Below, piece by piece: positions 63,721 to 64,000 of a DNA stretch of 64,000 nt; the first letter of the stretch is position 1; the number at the start of each line of letters is the position of its first letter. A model generated the notes under the pieces. It saw only the letters and a list, made by a program, of their open reading frames with translations. It made no database searches and had not been told where the DNA came from. The position numbers and the translations under genes are program-made. Location of the stretch: positions 372,001-436,000 of the forward strand of contig NW_027480535.1 of NCBI RefSeq assembly GCF_051401765.1, given 5' to 3'. This DNA is from Calliopsis andreniformis (lineage: Eukaryota > Arthropoda > Insecta > Hymenoptera > Andrenidae).

Positions 63721-64000
63721 AGAATAGGGTATTGAGGATTGAAGAATGGGGATTGAGGATGGGCGATTGAGGATCGAGGATTGAAGATTGAGTATTCGGG
63801 ATTGGAGATTGACGATTGAGGATTGAGGATTGAGGATCGAGGATTGAGGACTGAGGATTGAAGATTGAGTATCGAGGATTGAAGATTGAGGATTGAGGAT
63901 TGAAGATTGAGGATTGTGGATTGTGGATTGAGGATTGAGTATTGAAGATTGAGGATTGGGGATTGAGGATTGACGATTGAGGATTGAGTATTGAGGATTG

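Larger units (their letters stand above)
1..64000 (+). repeat. Heptanucleotide satellite array, consensus GGATTGA
   Basis: Every part of the window can be read as consecutive heptamers close to GGATTGA (equivalently ATTGAGG). Common variants change one base: G to A or T at the unit edge (AGATTGA, GTATTGA), T to C (GACTGAG), A to T or G (GTTTGAG, GGTTGAG), or G to C or A (ATTCAGG, ATTAAGG). Six-base units such as GGATGA are also frequent and shift the register. The + strand is G-rich and nearly C-free, giving extreme strand asymmetry. No stretch of unique sequence longer than a few heptamers was found, and both ends are still inside the array. The unit does not match the telomeric heptamer TTTAGGG or any satellite I can name with certainty. 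Function is unknown; heterochromatic satellite is the most likely class. Confidence 0.97.
47041..64000 (+). repeat. Zone 3: distal zone dense in cassette I subtypes
   Basis: No hairpin cassette occurs here. Cassette I recurs about 21 times, on average less than a kilobase apart. A subtype with GATAAGAATTGGTGTTTG in its upstream half is restricted to this zone, with eight copies from 50.6 to 62.7 kb. The zone contains duplications at offsets of 6,985 bases (about 52.3-54.4 kb to 59.3-61.4 kb) and 3,952-4,061 bases (about 57.1-59.7 kb to 61.1-63.7 kb). Confidence 0.82.

Noticed and set aside
1..64000. Telomeric repeat
   Set aside because: The unit length is seven, as in plant-type TTTAGGG, but GGATTGA cannot be obtained from it by rotation. 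The array is also heavily diversified, unlike terminal telomere sequence.
1..64000. CENP-B box or other known centromere protein motif
   Set aside because: I looked for the core pattern TTCG....A..CGGG and did not see it on either strand. A centromeric role remains possible but is not supported by any motif.

Overview
The window is a single, uninterrupted tandem-repeat array. From the first base to the last it is built from a 7-base unit with consensus GGATTGA on the + strand (TCAATCC on the - strand) and its one- or two-base variants such as GACTGAG, TATTGAG, GATTGAA, GTTTGAG, GGCTGAG and GATTCAG. The + strand is therefore roughly 43% G and very poor in C. I found no unique sequence, no tRNA or rRNA, no recognisable mobile element, no CRISPR array and no credible protein gene. 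The array runs off both ends, so no flank is visible. The organism cannot be named. An array of at least 64 kb of a short unit with nested higher-order repeats is what one expects of eukaryotic satellite (heterochromatic) DNA. Short heptamer repeats also occur in bacteria, but normally as short arrays, so a eukaryote is an inference, not an observation.

Layout. Zone 1 (about 1-8,880) is heptamer background with eight copies of a conserved ~167-base cassette, here called cassette I. Zone 2 (about 8,880-47,040) carries a second cassette family containing a short perfect inverted repeat (ATCCTGA-GAAT-TCAGGAT), 27 copies in three ordered types. Most of this zone consists of large repeated blocks: two successive near-identical 7,632-base units (9,044-16,675 and 16,676-24,307), a modified third (24,308-31,290), a displaced 2.6-kb fragment (34.5-37.1 kb), and further duplicates offset by about 6.9-6.3 kb and 5.6 kb. 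Zone 3 (about 47,040-64,000) has no hairpin cassette. Instead it is dense in cassette I, including one subtype seen only after 50.6 kb, and is itself duplicated at offsets of 6,985 and 3,952-4,061 bases.

Smaller tandem duplications (27, 279, 356, 643 and 944 bases) are nested inside these blocks. The open reading frames on the - strand are a by-product of the heptamer. Because 7 is not a multiple of 3, all three - frames spell the same peptide period (Ser-Ser-Ile-Leu-Asn-Pro-Gln), whereas the + strand has a stop every seven codons. I regard them as non-genic. The interest of the window lies in the repeat architecture: conserved derived cassettes, two dyad-symmetric motifs that arose at the same cassette position, sharp zonation and evidence of recent large-scale homogenisation.
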